NCBI RefSeq assembly: GCF_029433115.1
Contig: NZ_JARNTV010000039.1
Coordinates: 1 to 34,615 of the forward strand
Direction: 5' to 3'
Length of the DNA: 34,615 nucleotides
Origin: Sphingomonas sp. AOB5
GTDB lineage: Bacteria > Pseudomonadota > Alphaproteobacteria > Sphingomonadales > Sphingomonadaceae
In this document: one piece after another, positions 15,436 to 23,736 of the stretch
Numbering within the stretch: position 1 is the first letter of the stretch
Layout of the letters: each line of letters opens with the position of its first letter
Notes under the pieces: generated by a model
Seen by the model: only the letters and a program-made list of their open reading frames with translations
Told to the model about the DNA's origin: nothing
Database searches by the model: none
Position numbers and translations under genes: made by a program

Positions 15436-16566
15436 CTAGTTCGCAGCCATGTGAGCCCGGAGCGCCTTGGCGACCGAGGCCATCACCTTGGTGCGGTTTG
15501 GTACCGCGTCGGGACCCGAGATCAGCAGCTTGTCGATCGTCGGATTGGTGATGAACTCCGCCTCAATATAGGCGCCGAGGCACTTCTTGGACTTGCCGAT
15601 ATTGCCGAGCGCGGTGTCGCGCAGCACGCCCATCACCTTCGGACCGGACTGGGTATCCGGCTTCACGCCGCGATCCTTGGCGCCGGGATGGATCGACTTC
15701 ATGCCCGCGATCAGCCCGGCATGGATGGCGGTGGCGAAGGCCTTGTCCTCGGCTTCGTTGAGGTTGCCGTTCGCCGCCGCGGCGTAGAAGGTCTCCGCGC
15801 CCTGCGCCGTCGCCACGCCGCCGTTGAAGTGCAGGCAGACGAATGCCTTGGCCTTGCTGGTGCCCGCCAGCGCCGCGCGCTGGGCGATGCCGACATTCAC
15901 GTCGGTAGTGCGGGTCATCACCACCTGGATCTTCTGCCCCGCCGCGGTCGCCTGCTTGATCAGCTCGTCGCGCAGGATGAAGCAGAAATCGAGCGCCAGC
16001 TTCTTCTCCTTCACGTTCGATACGCTGATCGCATTGTTCGGCGAACTGCCGCCCACCTTCGCTTCGCCGCCATGGCCGGGATCGAGCACGACCGTACCGA
16101 TATCGGTGCCGGTGGTCGCCTTGGCGACGGCCGATCCGTCCGCCAGCAGCTTCGCCGCTTCGGGCATCAGCTTGATCACATCGTCGGCATAGCTCGGCTT
16201 CGGCGTGTAGATCGGGCCGATGAAGCGGATATAATCCTCGGCCGTGGCAACATGGCTTTCCCAGCCCGAATAAGGCGCACGGCCGATAAAGGCCCAATAG
16301 CCCGAGATGAAATTCTCCAGCGTCGAGAATTTGCAATAGGCGTCCAGCCCGTCATGCGCCTGGTACATCACCTTGGTGGCGAACAGGCCCATTTCCGGCC
16401 GCCACTTCAGGCCGCCGAAATTATAGTGCAGCTTGGCGAGATCCGAGGTGCCGCGCCCGCTTTCGAGCATCCATTGCGCCAGCGTGACCGTTTTCAGGTG
16501 CGAGTAGCGGATGCCCTGCCCGGCATAAATCTGGGCAAGACGAGCGATGAGTGACGTGTCCGGCAT
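15436..16566 (-). CDS. two-domain peptidoglycan hydrolase: glucosaminidase plus N-acetylmuramoyl-L-alanine amidase
   Basis: A 376-residue protein. Residues 1-130 resemble a GH73-type glucosaminidase (LAQWMLESGRGTSDLAK, YNFGGLKW, FISGYWAFIGR). Residues about 155-376 form an Amidase_3 domain: VLDPGHGG (zinc His), EKKLALDF (zinc Glu), CLHFNGG (zinc His) and YIEAEFITN (catalytic Glu). It would cut both the glycan backbone and the MurNAc-L-Ala bond. No signal peptide or membrane segment is visible, which is odd for a cell-wall enzyme. ATG 16566 with a G7 tract just upstream is preferred; a TTG at 16581 is in frame. Monocistronic, divergent from the cystathionine synthase-like gene. Confidence 0.87.
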   Translation of the reverse strand: MPDTSLIARLAQIYAGQGIRYSHLKTVTLAQWMLESGRGTSDLAKLHYNFGGLKWRPEMGLFATKVMYQAHDGLDAYCKFSTLENFISGYWAFIGRAPYSGWESHVATAEDYIRFIGPIYTPKPSYADDVIKLMPEAAKLLADGSAVAKATTGTDIGTVVLDPGHGGEAKVGGSSPNNAISVSNVKEKKLALDFCFILRDELIKQATAAGQKIQVVMTRTTDVNVGIAQRAALAGTSKAKAFVCLHFNGGVATAQGAETFYAAAANGNLNEAEDKAFATAIHAGLIAGMKSIHPGAKDRGVKPDTQSGPKVMGVLRDTALGNIGKSKKCLGAYIEAEFITNPTIDKLLISGPDAVPNRTKVMASVAKALRAHMAAN

Positions 16567-16747
16567 GATATTCCCCCCCAACCTTCAGCGAAAGGAAGCT
16601 ATCATCGCCATTCCGGGCGCATAGGCTGAAAAGCGGCCATTGTGGTGCTATCCTGCCGCCAAGCAACGGGGTGGCTTGCGCCGCCGATTTCGTTACAGAA
16701 GATACCATCCTGCCCGTATCGCCGGGCCAAAAGATTCCGGAGTTCCC

Positions 16748-18061
16748 ATGACCGACGAGACCGAAGCCGATCTGACCGGCGCCACGCCGCGCCGCCGCGC
16801 CAAGGCGCCCGTGGAAAAGGTCGGCGGGCGCAAGCTCCGTCCCGCCACGATGATGATGGGCCATGGCTATGATCCGATGCTGTCGGAAGGATCGCTCAAG
16901 CCGCCGATCTTCCTCACCTCGACCTTCGTCTTCCCCAATGCCGCTGCAGGCAAGCGCCACTTCGAGGGCGTCACCGGCAAGCGTCCGGGCGGTGCCGATG
17001 GTCTGGTCTATTCGCGCTTCAACGGCCCGAACCAGGAGATCCTCGAGGATCGCCTCGCCGTGTGGGAAGAGGCCGAAGACGCGCTCGCCTTCTCGTCGGG
17101 CATGTCGGCCATCGCCACCCTGTTCCTGTCGATGGTCAAGCCGGGCGACACGATCGTCCATTCGGGCCCGCTCTATGCCGCGACCGAGACGCTGATCGCG
17201 CGCATCCTCGGCCGCTTCGGCGTCCACTGGCTCGACTTCCCGGCGGGCGCGACCCGCGAGGAGATCGACGCGGTGCTGGCCAAGGCCGCAACCGGAAACG
17301 TCGCGCTGATCTATCTCGAAAGCCCGGCCAACCCGACCAACGCGCTGGTCGATGTCGAAGCCGTGGCCGCCAGCCGCGACGCGATCTTCAAGGGCGCCAA
17401 GCCGCCCATCGCCATCGACAATACGTTCCTCGGGCCGATCTGGGCGCAGCCGCTGAAGCAGGGCGCGGATATCGTCGTCTACTCGCTGACCAAATATGCG
17501 GGCGGCCATAGCGATCTGGTCGCGGGCGGCGTGCTGGGCTCGAAGGAGCACATCAACACCATCCGCCTGATGCGCAACACCATCGGCACGATCTGCGATC
17601 CCAACACGGCCTGGATGCTGCTGCGCAGCCTCGAGACGCTCGAACTGCGCATGAGCCGCGCGGGCGAGAATGCGGCCAAGGTCTGCGCGTTCTTGAAAGA
17701 TCACCCGAAGGTTGAGCGCGTGGGCTATCTCGGCTTCCTCGAAGGCGGGGACGATGCGCGTCAGGCCGATATCTATCGCCGCCACTGCATCGGCGCCGGA
17801 TCGACCTTCTCGCTCTATCTCAAGGGCGGCGAACCCGAAGCGTTCGCCTTCCTCGACGCGCTGAAGATCGCCAAGCTCGCCGTGTCGCTGGGCGGCACCG
17901 AGACGCTGGCCAGCCATCCTGCGGGCATGACCCATCTCTCGGTCCCCGAGGCACGCAAGAAGGCGCTGGGCATCACCGACAATCTGGTCCGCATCTCGAT
18001 CGGCGTCGAGGATGCCGACGACCTGATCGCCGACTTCGAAGAGGCGTTGAAGGCGGTCTAG
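16748..18061 (+). CDS. cystathionine gamma-synthase family PLP enzyme
   Basis: A 437-residue Cys/Met-metabolism PLP enzyme. The first 35 residues are a polar extension (DLTGATPRRRAKAPVEK) not typical of MetB. Core motifs follow: SRFNGPNQEILE, SSGMSAIATLF, YLESPANPTN, IDNTFLGP, the PLP-lysine motif SLTKYAGGHSDL, and SLGGTETLASHPAGMTH near the end. Members catalyse gamma-replacement or elimination (cystathionine gamma-synthase, O-acetylhomoserine sulfhydrylase, methionine gamma-lyase); the precise reaction cannot be set from sequence alone. GGAG lies just upstream of ATG 16748. Stop TAG 18059-18061 is three bases from the end of the convergent gene. Confidence 0.9.
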   Translation: MTDETEADLTGATPRRRAKAPVEKVGGRKLRPATMMMGHGYDPMLSEGSLKPPIFLTSTFVFPNAAAGKRHFEGVTGKRPGGADGLVYSRFNGPNQEILEDRLAVWEEAEDALAFSSGMSAIATLFLSMVKPGDTIVHSGPLYAATETLIARILGRFGVHWLDFPAGATREEIDAVLAKAATGNVALIYLESPANPTNALVDVEAVAASRDAIFKGAKPPIAIDNTFLGPIWAQPLKQGADIVVYSLTKYAGGHSDLVAGGVLGSKEHINTIRLMRNTIGTICDPNTAWMLLRSLETLELRMSRAGENAAKVCAFLKDHPKVERVGYLGFLEGGDDARQADIYRRHCIGAGSTFSLYLKGGEPEAFAFLDALKIAKLAVSLGGTETLASHPAGMTHLSVPEARKKALGITDNLVRISIGVEDADDLIADFEEALKAV

Positions 18062-18064
18062 GTC

Positions 18065-19885
18065 CTAGTCGACAAATCCTCCGGGCAGGACAGCGCCTAC
18101 CGGAAGGAGCGGACATATCAGGTTGAGCGTGTCCGCCATCATCCGCTGGCGGCGTTCGATATCGTCCTCCGCAGGATTGCCGGGATCACGCATGAAGGGT
18201 GAGAGTCCTGATTGCGTACCCGTCACCCGCGGATTGATGTGCGTGAAGGTACCGCTGGTATCGCCGGTGTGGCAGCCATTGCAGGTCGCGATCGAGAAGT
18301 TGAACAGCGCCTGTCCGTTGACCGGTGTCTGGAACAGCGTGCTGGTCCACGAGAACGAGCCGTTGTTGAAGGTCGGCGCTTCCCCGCCCAGGAACGGCGC
18401 GCCCCCGGGCAACAGGGCCGGCACGACATGGCTGTTGGCCAACAGCGCCGCTTCGTTGGCGGCGATGTAGCTTGCCAGTTGCGCGGCCCCGGCGGGCGTC
18501 TGTTTGAACGAGATATCGGGCGTCTGCTTCACCGTCGTCATGCGCAGTTGGCCGGGATTGGGCTGTCCGGTGGGAATCAGGCCATATTCGAACAGCGCCC
18601 AAGGGCCATAGGCCCGATCATTGGTTCGTATCTGACCCAGCGCACTGCGGTTGGGCGACTGCAGCGGGTTGGCGCCCGCATGCACCACCGATTCGGTCAT
18701 CTGCGCCAGTTGCTGGTTATAGGCGCTGCCGGTGCCGATCCCGAGGTCCGGATCGCTCAGCGCGAGCCATTGCTGTGCCCAGCCCTGCTTGCTCGCGCAA
18801 CTCGCCTTGTTGACGCGGAACTCGAGGATGATGGTCGATGGCTCGGCCGGACCGCATGGCGCCTCCGCCATGCCGAAGACGAAGCGAAGCTCGCCGCCGC
18901 CACCGCCATAACCTCCCGTCGCCAGATCGGTGCGTGAGACGATCGCCAGCAACCGCGCCGGGAACAGGTCGAGGATATATTCGCCATCGGCATCCTTCGG
19001 CCACCCCACGACGCTGTTGACCAGGCCCGGCCGCATCGGAACCGTAAACCCGTTCACCTGCTGCGGTGCGCCCGGAAGCTCGATCAGCGCACGCGCGATC
19101 GTAAGCGGCGTGACGCCCGTCGCGCTCTGATTGGCGATCTGGGTCACCAGATGTTTGAACGTCCAGACGCCGTCGGGATTGCCCTGGTTCTGACAGGGAT
19201 CGAAGGTGCGGGTCGGGTCGGCAATCACCTGAAGATCGGTGATCACCAGCGAACGCCCGGGAATGATGTCGGAAGGGTCGGTCAGGGCACTGCCGAGCAG
19301 ATCCAGCGGGACGCGACGATCGAGGATATGCGCCTCAGCGACCGCACCGGCCCGGTTGACCCGGAACAGCTCGCCCGAACGGCGGCCCTTGGGATTGCGC
19401 AACGCCACCAGACCTTCCCTCGCCTGCTGCAGGACGGAGGCCCGATGCGTGCGCGCATCGACGGTCGTCACTTTCCGCGCACGATCGAACCGCAGCGAAC
19501 GGCCGGGCGGCGCCATGGTCTTGCGGGATTCGAGGCGCTGCGCCGCGCGCTGCACATCCTGTTCGAACCGCGCGCGATCGAACTGCACCCGTCCGGAGTA
19601 GAGACCGTCGCCACGGCGCCGGTCTCCGTCGCGCCCCTGATCGTTCACGGCGACCATGCGGTCGCCTTCATAGGGATAGGCAAAGCCCGGCGGCAGGTCG
19701 CGCTGCGGCGAAGGCCGGACGAGCAGCAGCGCGTCGGTGCCCGTCGGCCCCATCATCTCGATAGAGACGGAAGCGATACCAGGCATCGGACCCGTTTCGC
19801 GATCAGGTTTTCGATCCTGCGCCGAAAGCAAACTCGTCGACACGATCCCCAAAAGGATGACGGCCTTAAATCCACCGATTCGCAT
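18065..19885 (-). CDS. secreted protein with a single CxxCH motif, function unknown
   Basis: A 606-residue protein with a signal peptide (AVILLGIVSTSLLSAQ). Near residues 30-100 the pattern VNDQGRDGDRRRGDGLYSG resembles surface-protein anchor-type domains with an acidic loop. The bulk (residues 150-520) is unrecognised. At residues 535-539 the motif CNGCH, followed by THINPR, could attach one heme c; a short C-terminal tail has several Met (FMRDP, RRQRMM) that might serve as the other ligand. A lone CxxCH in a 600-residue protein might instead bind metal or be structural. ATG 19885 follows a GGGGGA ribosome site that lies in a hairpin loop. No operon partner downstream. Confidence 0.7.
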   Translation of the reverse strand: MRIGGFKAVILLGIVSTSLLSAQDRKPDRETGPMPGIASVSIEMMGPTGTDALLLVRPSPQRDLPPGFAYPYEGDRMVAVNDQGRDGDRRRGDGLYSGRVQFDRARFEQDVQRAAQRLESRKTMAPPGRSLRFDRARKVTTVDARTHRASVLQQAREGLVALRNPKGRRSGELFRVNRAGAVAEAHILDRRVPLDLLGSALTDPSDIIPGRSLVITDLQVIADPTRTFDPCQNQGNPDGVWTFKHLVTQIANQSATGVTPLTIARALIELPGAPQQVNGFTVPMRPGLVNSVVGWPKDADGEYILDLFPARLLAIVSRTDLATGGYGGGGGELRFVFGMAEAPCGPAEPSTIILEFRVNKASCASKQGWAQQWLALSDPDLGIGTGSAYNQQLAQMTESVVHAGANPLQSPNRSALGQIRTNDRAYGPWALFEYGLIPTGQPNPGQLRMTTVKQTPDISFKQTPAGAAQLASYIAANEAALLANSHVVPALLPGGAPFLGGEAPTFNNGSFSWTSTLFQTPVNGQALFNFSIATCNGCHTGDTSGTFTHINPRVTGTQSGLSPFMRDPGNPAEDDIERRQRMMADTLNLICPLLPVGAVLPGGFVD

Positions 19886-19908
19886 AGTCTTTCCCCCTTC
19901 GACTATGC
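19882..19908 (-). promoter_or_regulatory. hairpin enclosing the start codon of the CxxCH gene
   Basis: In leftward RNA, GCAUAGUC (19908-19901) pairs perfectly with GACUAUGC (19889-19882). The AUG (19885-19883) is in the 3' arm and the GGGGG ribosome site is in the 11-nt loop (19900-19890). A possible leftward -10, GATAAT, lies just upstream near 19915. A translational role is inferred. Confidence 0.5.
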
Positions 19909-19916
19909 CGCAATGA

Positions 19917-20996
19917 TTATCCTATTGATCCATCCCCGTCCAACGGAAGCAATACTTCGGATGAATTCCAAAGATTAGAGATACTCGAAACCGATTCTTG
20001 CAGAATATCGGCCAGCATCCGGTGATCTTTTAGCGACGGATGCCAGTTGCACCCGGTCATCTCCATCGCCGGCACGCGGAGCAGCGTGACGTTGCCGGAT
20101 GCTTCCGCGACCTGGCGCAGATCGGCGAGGAAATTGTCCGCGCCCATCAGCACGAAGCGCGCCTGGGGCTGGCGCTTCCGCAGATCGGCGATGAAGGCGA
20201 TGTAGCGCGTCCGCCATGCCGCCCGCAGCGCGGCGTCGTCGGCCCATGCCTCGCCCGGCTTTACCGGCGTCGAGAAGTCGTTGGTACCCAGATAGATGAC
20301 GATCAGCTGGGGCTTCCATCCTTCAGGCGCGGCGGACGCGGGTTCGCCCGGAATCGCGCGTGCGTAGATAGACGGCAGGCTCTCGCCCGGCACATTGCCC
20401 GCATAATTGCGCACCACGCCGAAGCCGGACCAGGCAATCACGCGGTAATCCGCGTCGAGCCGCTTCGCGAGCAGCGGGCCGAACGCCTGCTGGGTATCGG
20501 TGGTGGCGTGGACGCGATCGCCATCGCAGTCCCGCGTCGGCGAGGTATTGCCATAGCCGACCGAGTGCGAATCGCCGATGAACTCGATCCGCTTCGCCCG
20601 CGCGGCCGGCGGCGGCAGCGCCCGCCCTTCGGCAATATCGAAGCCAAGAAAGCGGATTTCGCCCGGCTGGCTCTCGGTCAGCCGCTCCAGCCGCACCACA
20701 TGGTCGCCCGGCGCAAGATCGTCGAGGATGAGATAGCCCGAAAAGGGCCGGGCCAGACGCGTCTTCTCGACCCCGTCGATCAGCACGCGCACCGTTTCGC
20801 GCCGCGTCTCCACGCCGACGCGAACCGCAGTGCCGTTGAACCGCGCCTCATAATAGACCCCGGGCCAGCCCGAGCGCAGCGCGCCATCGCTGTCGCGAAC
20901 CGATCGGCCGCCGTCATGGATCGTCAGGGGAACGCGCGCATCGGCACAGGCCATCGTGACCAGTGCCATCGCCACTGCTGCCCAGATCCGCGTCAT
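19917..20996 (-). CDS. secreted SGNH/GDSL esterase, CE2-like
   Basis: A 359-residue protein. Signal peptide at the start (IWAAVAMALVTMACA). Residues about 30-120 look like the beta-sandwich that precedes the catalytic domain in carbohydrate esterase family 2. The SGNH domain follows: FIGDSHSVGYGN with nucleophile Ser143, GTNDFS, and NWHPS with catalytic His319. CE2 enzymes remove acetyl groups from plant polysaccharides; that substrate is inferred from the family. GGGAGAG precedes ATG 20996. It starts 31 bases after the stop of the CHASE3-GGDEF gene on the same strand, so the two probably share a transcript. Confidence 0.85.
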   Translation of the reverse strand: MTRIWAAVAMALVTMACADARVPLTIHDGGRSVRDSDGALRSGWPGVYYEARFNGTAVRVGVETRRETVRVLIDGVEKTRLARPFSGYLILDDLAPGDHVVRLERLTESQPGEIRFLGFDIAEGRALPPPAARAKRIEFIGDSHSVGYGNTSPTRDCDGDRVHATTDTQQAFGPLLAKRLDADYRVIAWSGFGVVRNYAGNVPGESLPSIYARAIPGEPASAAPEGWKPQLIVIYLGTNDFSTPVKPGEAWADDAALRAAWRTRYIAFIADLRKRQPQARFVLMGADNFLADLRQVAEASGNVTLLRVPAMEMTGCNWHPSLKDHRMLADILQESVSSISNLWNSSEVLLPLDGDGSIG

Positions 20997-21027
20997 GCCA
21001 CTCTCCCTTGCGGGACAGGATAGCGCG

Positions 21028-22230
21028 TCAGGCGGCGAGCCGCACCTGGTTCCGCCCGCCTTCCTTGGCCCGGTACAGCGCATCGTCGGCGCGGCGCACC
21101 AGCCGGTCGCGATCCTCGCCGGGCACCAGCAGCGCGATGCCGGTCGAGAGCGTCACTTCGGCATCCGCCCCGCCGGGCACCCGCACCTTGCGCGCCGCGA
21201 CCGCACCGCGCAGCCGTTCGCAGGCGATCCGGGCCTCGTTCTCGTCGGTATCGGGCATCAGGATGGCGAACTCCTCGCCGCCCAGCCGGCCGACCACGTC
21301 GCCGGTCCGCATCGTCTCCTTCGCGGTGCGGGCAAGCACGCGCAGCACTTCGTCGCCCCCGGCATGGCCATGGGAATCGTTGATCTTCTTGAAGAAGTCG
21401 ACGTCCGCCACCGCGACCGACAGCGGCGATCCGCTGCGCTTGGCCCGCGCCACCTCTACTTCGAGCGAGCTCATGAAGCTGCGGCGATTGGCGAGGCCGG
21501 TCAGTTCGTCGGTGGTCGCGCTGATCCGCAGCCGTTCGTTGGCCAGCCGTGCGCGCTTCTGTGCCCGTGCGGTGGAGACCCCCGCGGCCCCGGCGATGAT
21601 CAGCAGCACGCCGCCCACCGCGGCCAGCGCATAATAATGCCGCTCGATCGTCTGCTCCGCGGCCTCGTTAATGCGCGCGCGTTCGGCCAGCAGGCGGCGC
21701 TCCTCGCTCTCGATCGCGGTGACGACCGCCAGCAGCCCCTCGATCTGGTTATAGCCCGATCCGCTGCGCACGATTGCGACCGCCTCGGCTTCGCGACCGT
21801 CGCGGCGCAGGCGGATCACCTGTTCGAGTACGCGATTATAGCTGGTCATATGCTGCCTGAGCGAGGCGATGTTGCGCACCTGCACCGGATTGTCGCCGGT
21901 ATTGCGGCTCAGCCGGGCGACCAGTTCGGGCACTTCCTTGCGGCCGGTGGAATAGGAGCGGAGGAACTTCTCGTCGCCGGTGATCAGATAGCCGCGCTCG
22001 CCGCGCATCATCATGTTGACCGCGGCCTTCAGCCCCTCGGCCGCGACGATCACCTCGAGCGTATGGACATACCAGCTTTGCGCCTCGCGGCGCTGCTCGG
22101 CTGCGCTGTGCGCATTGCCGATGATCGCGCCGAACAGTCCGGCCAGCACCAGCAGTGCGCCGAATCCGAACGCAAGGCGCCGCTTGCGCCCGCGCCACAC
22201 CGCGGCGTCGTTCAGGGGGATGTCGACCAT
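21028..22230 (-). CDS. CHASE3-GGDEF diguanylate cyclase
   Basis: A 400-residue inner-membrane signalling protein. One membrane segment near residues 20-40 (LAFGFGALLVLAGLFGAI), then a periplasmic CHASE3-type sensor (NMMMRGERGYLITGDEKFL is the typical pattern), a second membrane segment near 205-225, and a cytoplasmic GGDEF domain. The active site is GGEEF at residues 317-321 and the inhibitory RxxD site is RTGD, five residues before it, so active and product-inhibited c-di-GMP synthesis is predicted. ATG 22230 follows GGGAG. The ribosome site overlaps a leader hairpin. The CE2-like esterase gene follows after 31 bases. Confidence 0.92.
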   Translation of the reverse strand: MVDIPLNDAAVWRGRKRRLAFGFGALLVLAGLFGAIIGNAHSAAEQRREAQSWYVHTLEVIVAAEGLKAAVNMMMRGERGYLITGDEKFLRSYSTGRKEVPELVARLSRNTGDNPVQVRNIASLRQHMTSYNRVLEQVIRLRRDGREAEAVAIVRSGSGYNQIEGLLAVVTAIESEERRLLAERARINEAAEQTIERHYYALAAVGGVLLIIAGAAGVSTARAQKRARLANERLRISATTDELTGLANRRSFMSSLEVEVARAKRSGSPLSVAVADVDFFKKINDSHGHAGGDEVLRVLARTAKETMRTGDVVGRLGGEEFAILMPDTDENEARIACERLRGAVAARKVRVPGGADAEVTLSTGIALLVPGEDRDRLVRRADDALYRAKEGGRNQVRLAA

Positions 22231-22240
22231 TACGCATACT

Positions 22241-22262
22241 CCCGGGCATGCCCCCGCCCGGG
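22241..22262 (-). promoter_or_regulatory. hairpin overlapping the ribosome site of the CHASE3-GGDEF gene
   Basis: CCCGGGC (22262-22256 in leftward RNA) pairs perfectly with GCCCGGG (22247-22241), loop of eight. The 3' arm supplies the GGG of the GGGAG ribosome site, so folding would hide it. Confidence 0.5.
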
Positions 22263-22263
22263 T

Positions 22264-22282
22264 CTGCATCTAGTTGATGCAG
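22264..22282 (-). other. second leader hairpin, abutting the first
   Basis: CTGCATC (22264-22270) and GATGCAG (22276-22282) form a perfect seven-pair inverted repeat with a five-base loop. It lies one base from the ribosome-site hairpin; it may be part of the same leader or an operator. Confidence 0.4.
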
Positions 22283-22294
22283 GTAAAGGAACTC

Positions 22295-22314
22295 CTTCCG
22301 CACCGCTGCGGAAG
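22295..22314 (-). terminator. hairpin after murA, possible weak terminator
   Basis: CTTCCGCA (22295-22302) pairs with TGCGGAAG (22307-22314), loop CCGC. In the leftward transcript it lies 17 bases past the murA stop and is followed by GAGTTCCTTTACC, only a poor U-tract. Confidence 0.45.
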
Positions 22315-22330
22315 TCTCCCCATATGCCGC

Positions 22331-23614
22331 TCAGCCGTCGCCGACGCGCTCGATATCGGCGCCGACCGCCTGGAGCTTCTCCTCGAGCCGCTCATAGCCG
22401 CGATCGAGGTGATAGACGCGGTTGACCTCGGTCTCGCCCTCGGCGGCAAGGCCCGCGATGATCAAGCTCATCGATGCGCGCAGATCGGTCGCCATCACCG
22501 GCGCGCCGACCAGCGGCACCGATCCGCGAACCACGGCAGTGCGGCCATGGACTTCGATGTTCGCACCCATGCGCGCCAGCTCCGGCACATGCATGTAGCG
22601 ATTCTCGAAGATCGTCTCGGTCAGCACGCTGGCGCCCTCGGCCTTGCACAGCATCGCCATGAACTGCGCCTGCATGTCGGTGGCGAAGCCCGGGAAGGGC
22701 GCGGTGTTGAGCGTCAGGGGCTTCAATTGTCCGTTCGCGGCGATACGGATCGCGTCGCTCTTTTCCTCGACCGTCACGCCCGCTTCGATCAGCGCATCGA
22801 GCGTCGCGCGCATGTCGTGCGCATCGGCACCGACCAGATCGACCTCGCCGCCGGTGATCGCCGCGGCACAGGCATAGCTCCCCGCCTCGATCCGGTCCGG
22901 CATCACGCGATAGGTTGCGCCATGCAGCCGGTCGCGACCCTCGATCTCCAGCGTTTCGGTGCCGATCCCGCCGATCGAGGCACCCATCGCCACCAGCAAA
23001 TTGCACAGGTCGACGATCTCCGGCTCGCGCGCGGCATTTTCCAGCACCGTGCCGCCCTTGGCGGTGACGGCGGCCATCAGCACATTCTCTGTCGCGCCGA
23101 CCGACACCACCGGGAAGCGGAAGCGCCCGCCCGGCAGGCGACCGCCCGGTGCGCTGGCCTTCACATAGCCCGCGGCCAGCTCGATCTCCGCACCGATCGC
23201 TTCCAGCGCCTTCAGGTGCAGGTCGATCGGGCGGTTGCCGATCGCGCAGCCGCCGGGCAGCGACACGGTCGCTTCGCCCATGCGGCCGACCAGTGGGCCC
23301 AGCACCAGGATCGACGCGCGCATCTTTCGCACGATGTCATAGGGGGCGACCGTCGAGGTCAGCCGCGCCGCGCGCATCGTCATCACCCGCCCGAAATCGG
23401 TCGGCCGGGCGCCCTCGATCATCGTCGAGACGCCGAACTGGTTAAGTAGATGACCGAAGCTGTCCACGTCGGCGAGGCGTGGTAGGTTCCTCAAGGTAAG
23501 AGGCTCGTCGGTCAGCAGCGCGCAAGGCATCAGCGTCAGCGCTGAATTCTTGGCCCCAGAGATTGCGATGCGTCCGGAGAGCCTGTTTCCGCCGCGGATC
23601 AGAATACGGTCCAT
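22331..23614 (-). CDS. murA: UDP-N-acetylglucosamine 1-carboxyvinyltransferase MurA
   Basis: A 427-residue enzyme for the first committed step of peptidoglycan synthesis, transfer of enolpyruvate from PEP to UDP-GlcNAc. Features: [19 protein letters not shown] at the start, the catalytic loop [11 protein letters not shown] with Cys123 (the residue alkylated by fosfomycin in other MurA proteins), and [12 protein letters not shown] and [10 protein letters not shown] in the second domain. Length is standard. The presence of Cys rather than Asp in the loop predicts fosfomycin sensitivity at the target level. The gene is divergent from the Crp/Fnr gene. murB and ftsZ clusters are not nearby. Confidence 0.96.
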   Translation of the reverse strand: MDRILIRGGNRLSGRIAISGAKNSALTLMPCALLTDEPLTLRNLPRLADVDSFGHLLNQFGVSTMIEGARPTDFGRVMTMRAARLTSTVAPYDIVRKMRASILVLGPLVGRMGEATVSLPGGCAIGNRPIDLHLKALEAIGAEIELAAGYVKASAPGGRLPGGRFRFPVVSVGATENVLMAAVTAKGGTVLENAAREPEIVDLCNLLVAMGASIGGIGTETLEIEGRDRLHGATYRVMPDRIEAGSYACAAAITGGEVDLVGADAHDMRATLDALIEAGVTVEEKSDAIRIAANGQLKPLTLNTAPFPGFATDMQAQFMAMLCKAEGASVLTETIFENRYMHVPELARMGANIEVHGRTAVVRGSVPLVGAPVMATDLRASMSLIIAGLAAEGETEVNRVYHLDRGYERLEEKLQAVGADIERVGDG

Positions 23615-23736
23615 GGCGGGCTTCTAGTCCTTCGGGCGGCACGCGCAAGCTCGGTCGTAATGGGTAGCATTGATCGACTTTAATGCATTGATTCCACAGC
23701 ACTGCTTTGCATTGCGCGGTGGGGGGAAGCGATTGC

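Noticed and set aside
23665..23700. TTGAT-like half-sites (ATTGAT twice) upstream of the Crp/Fnr gene as autoregulatory boxes
   Set aside because: No symmetric partner half-site at the right distance.
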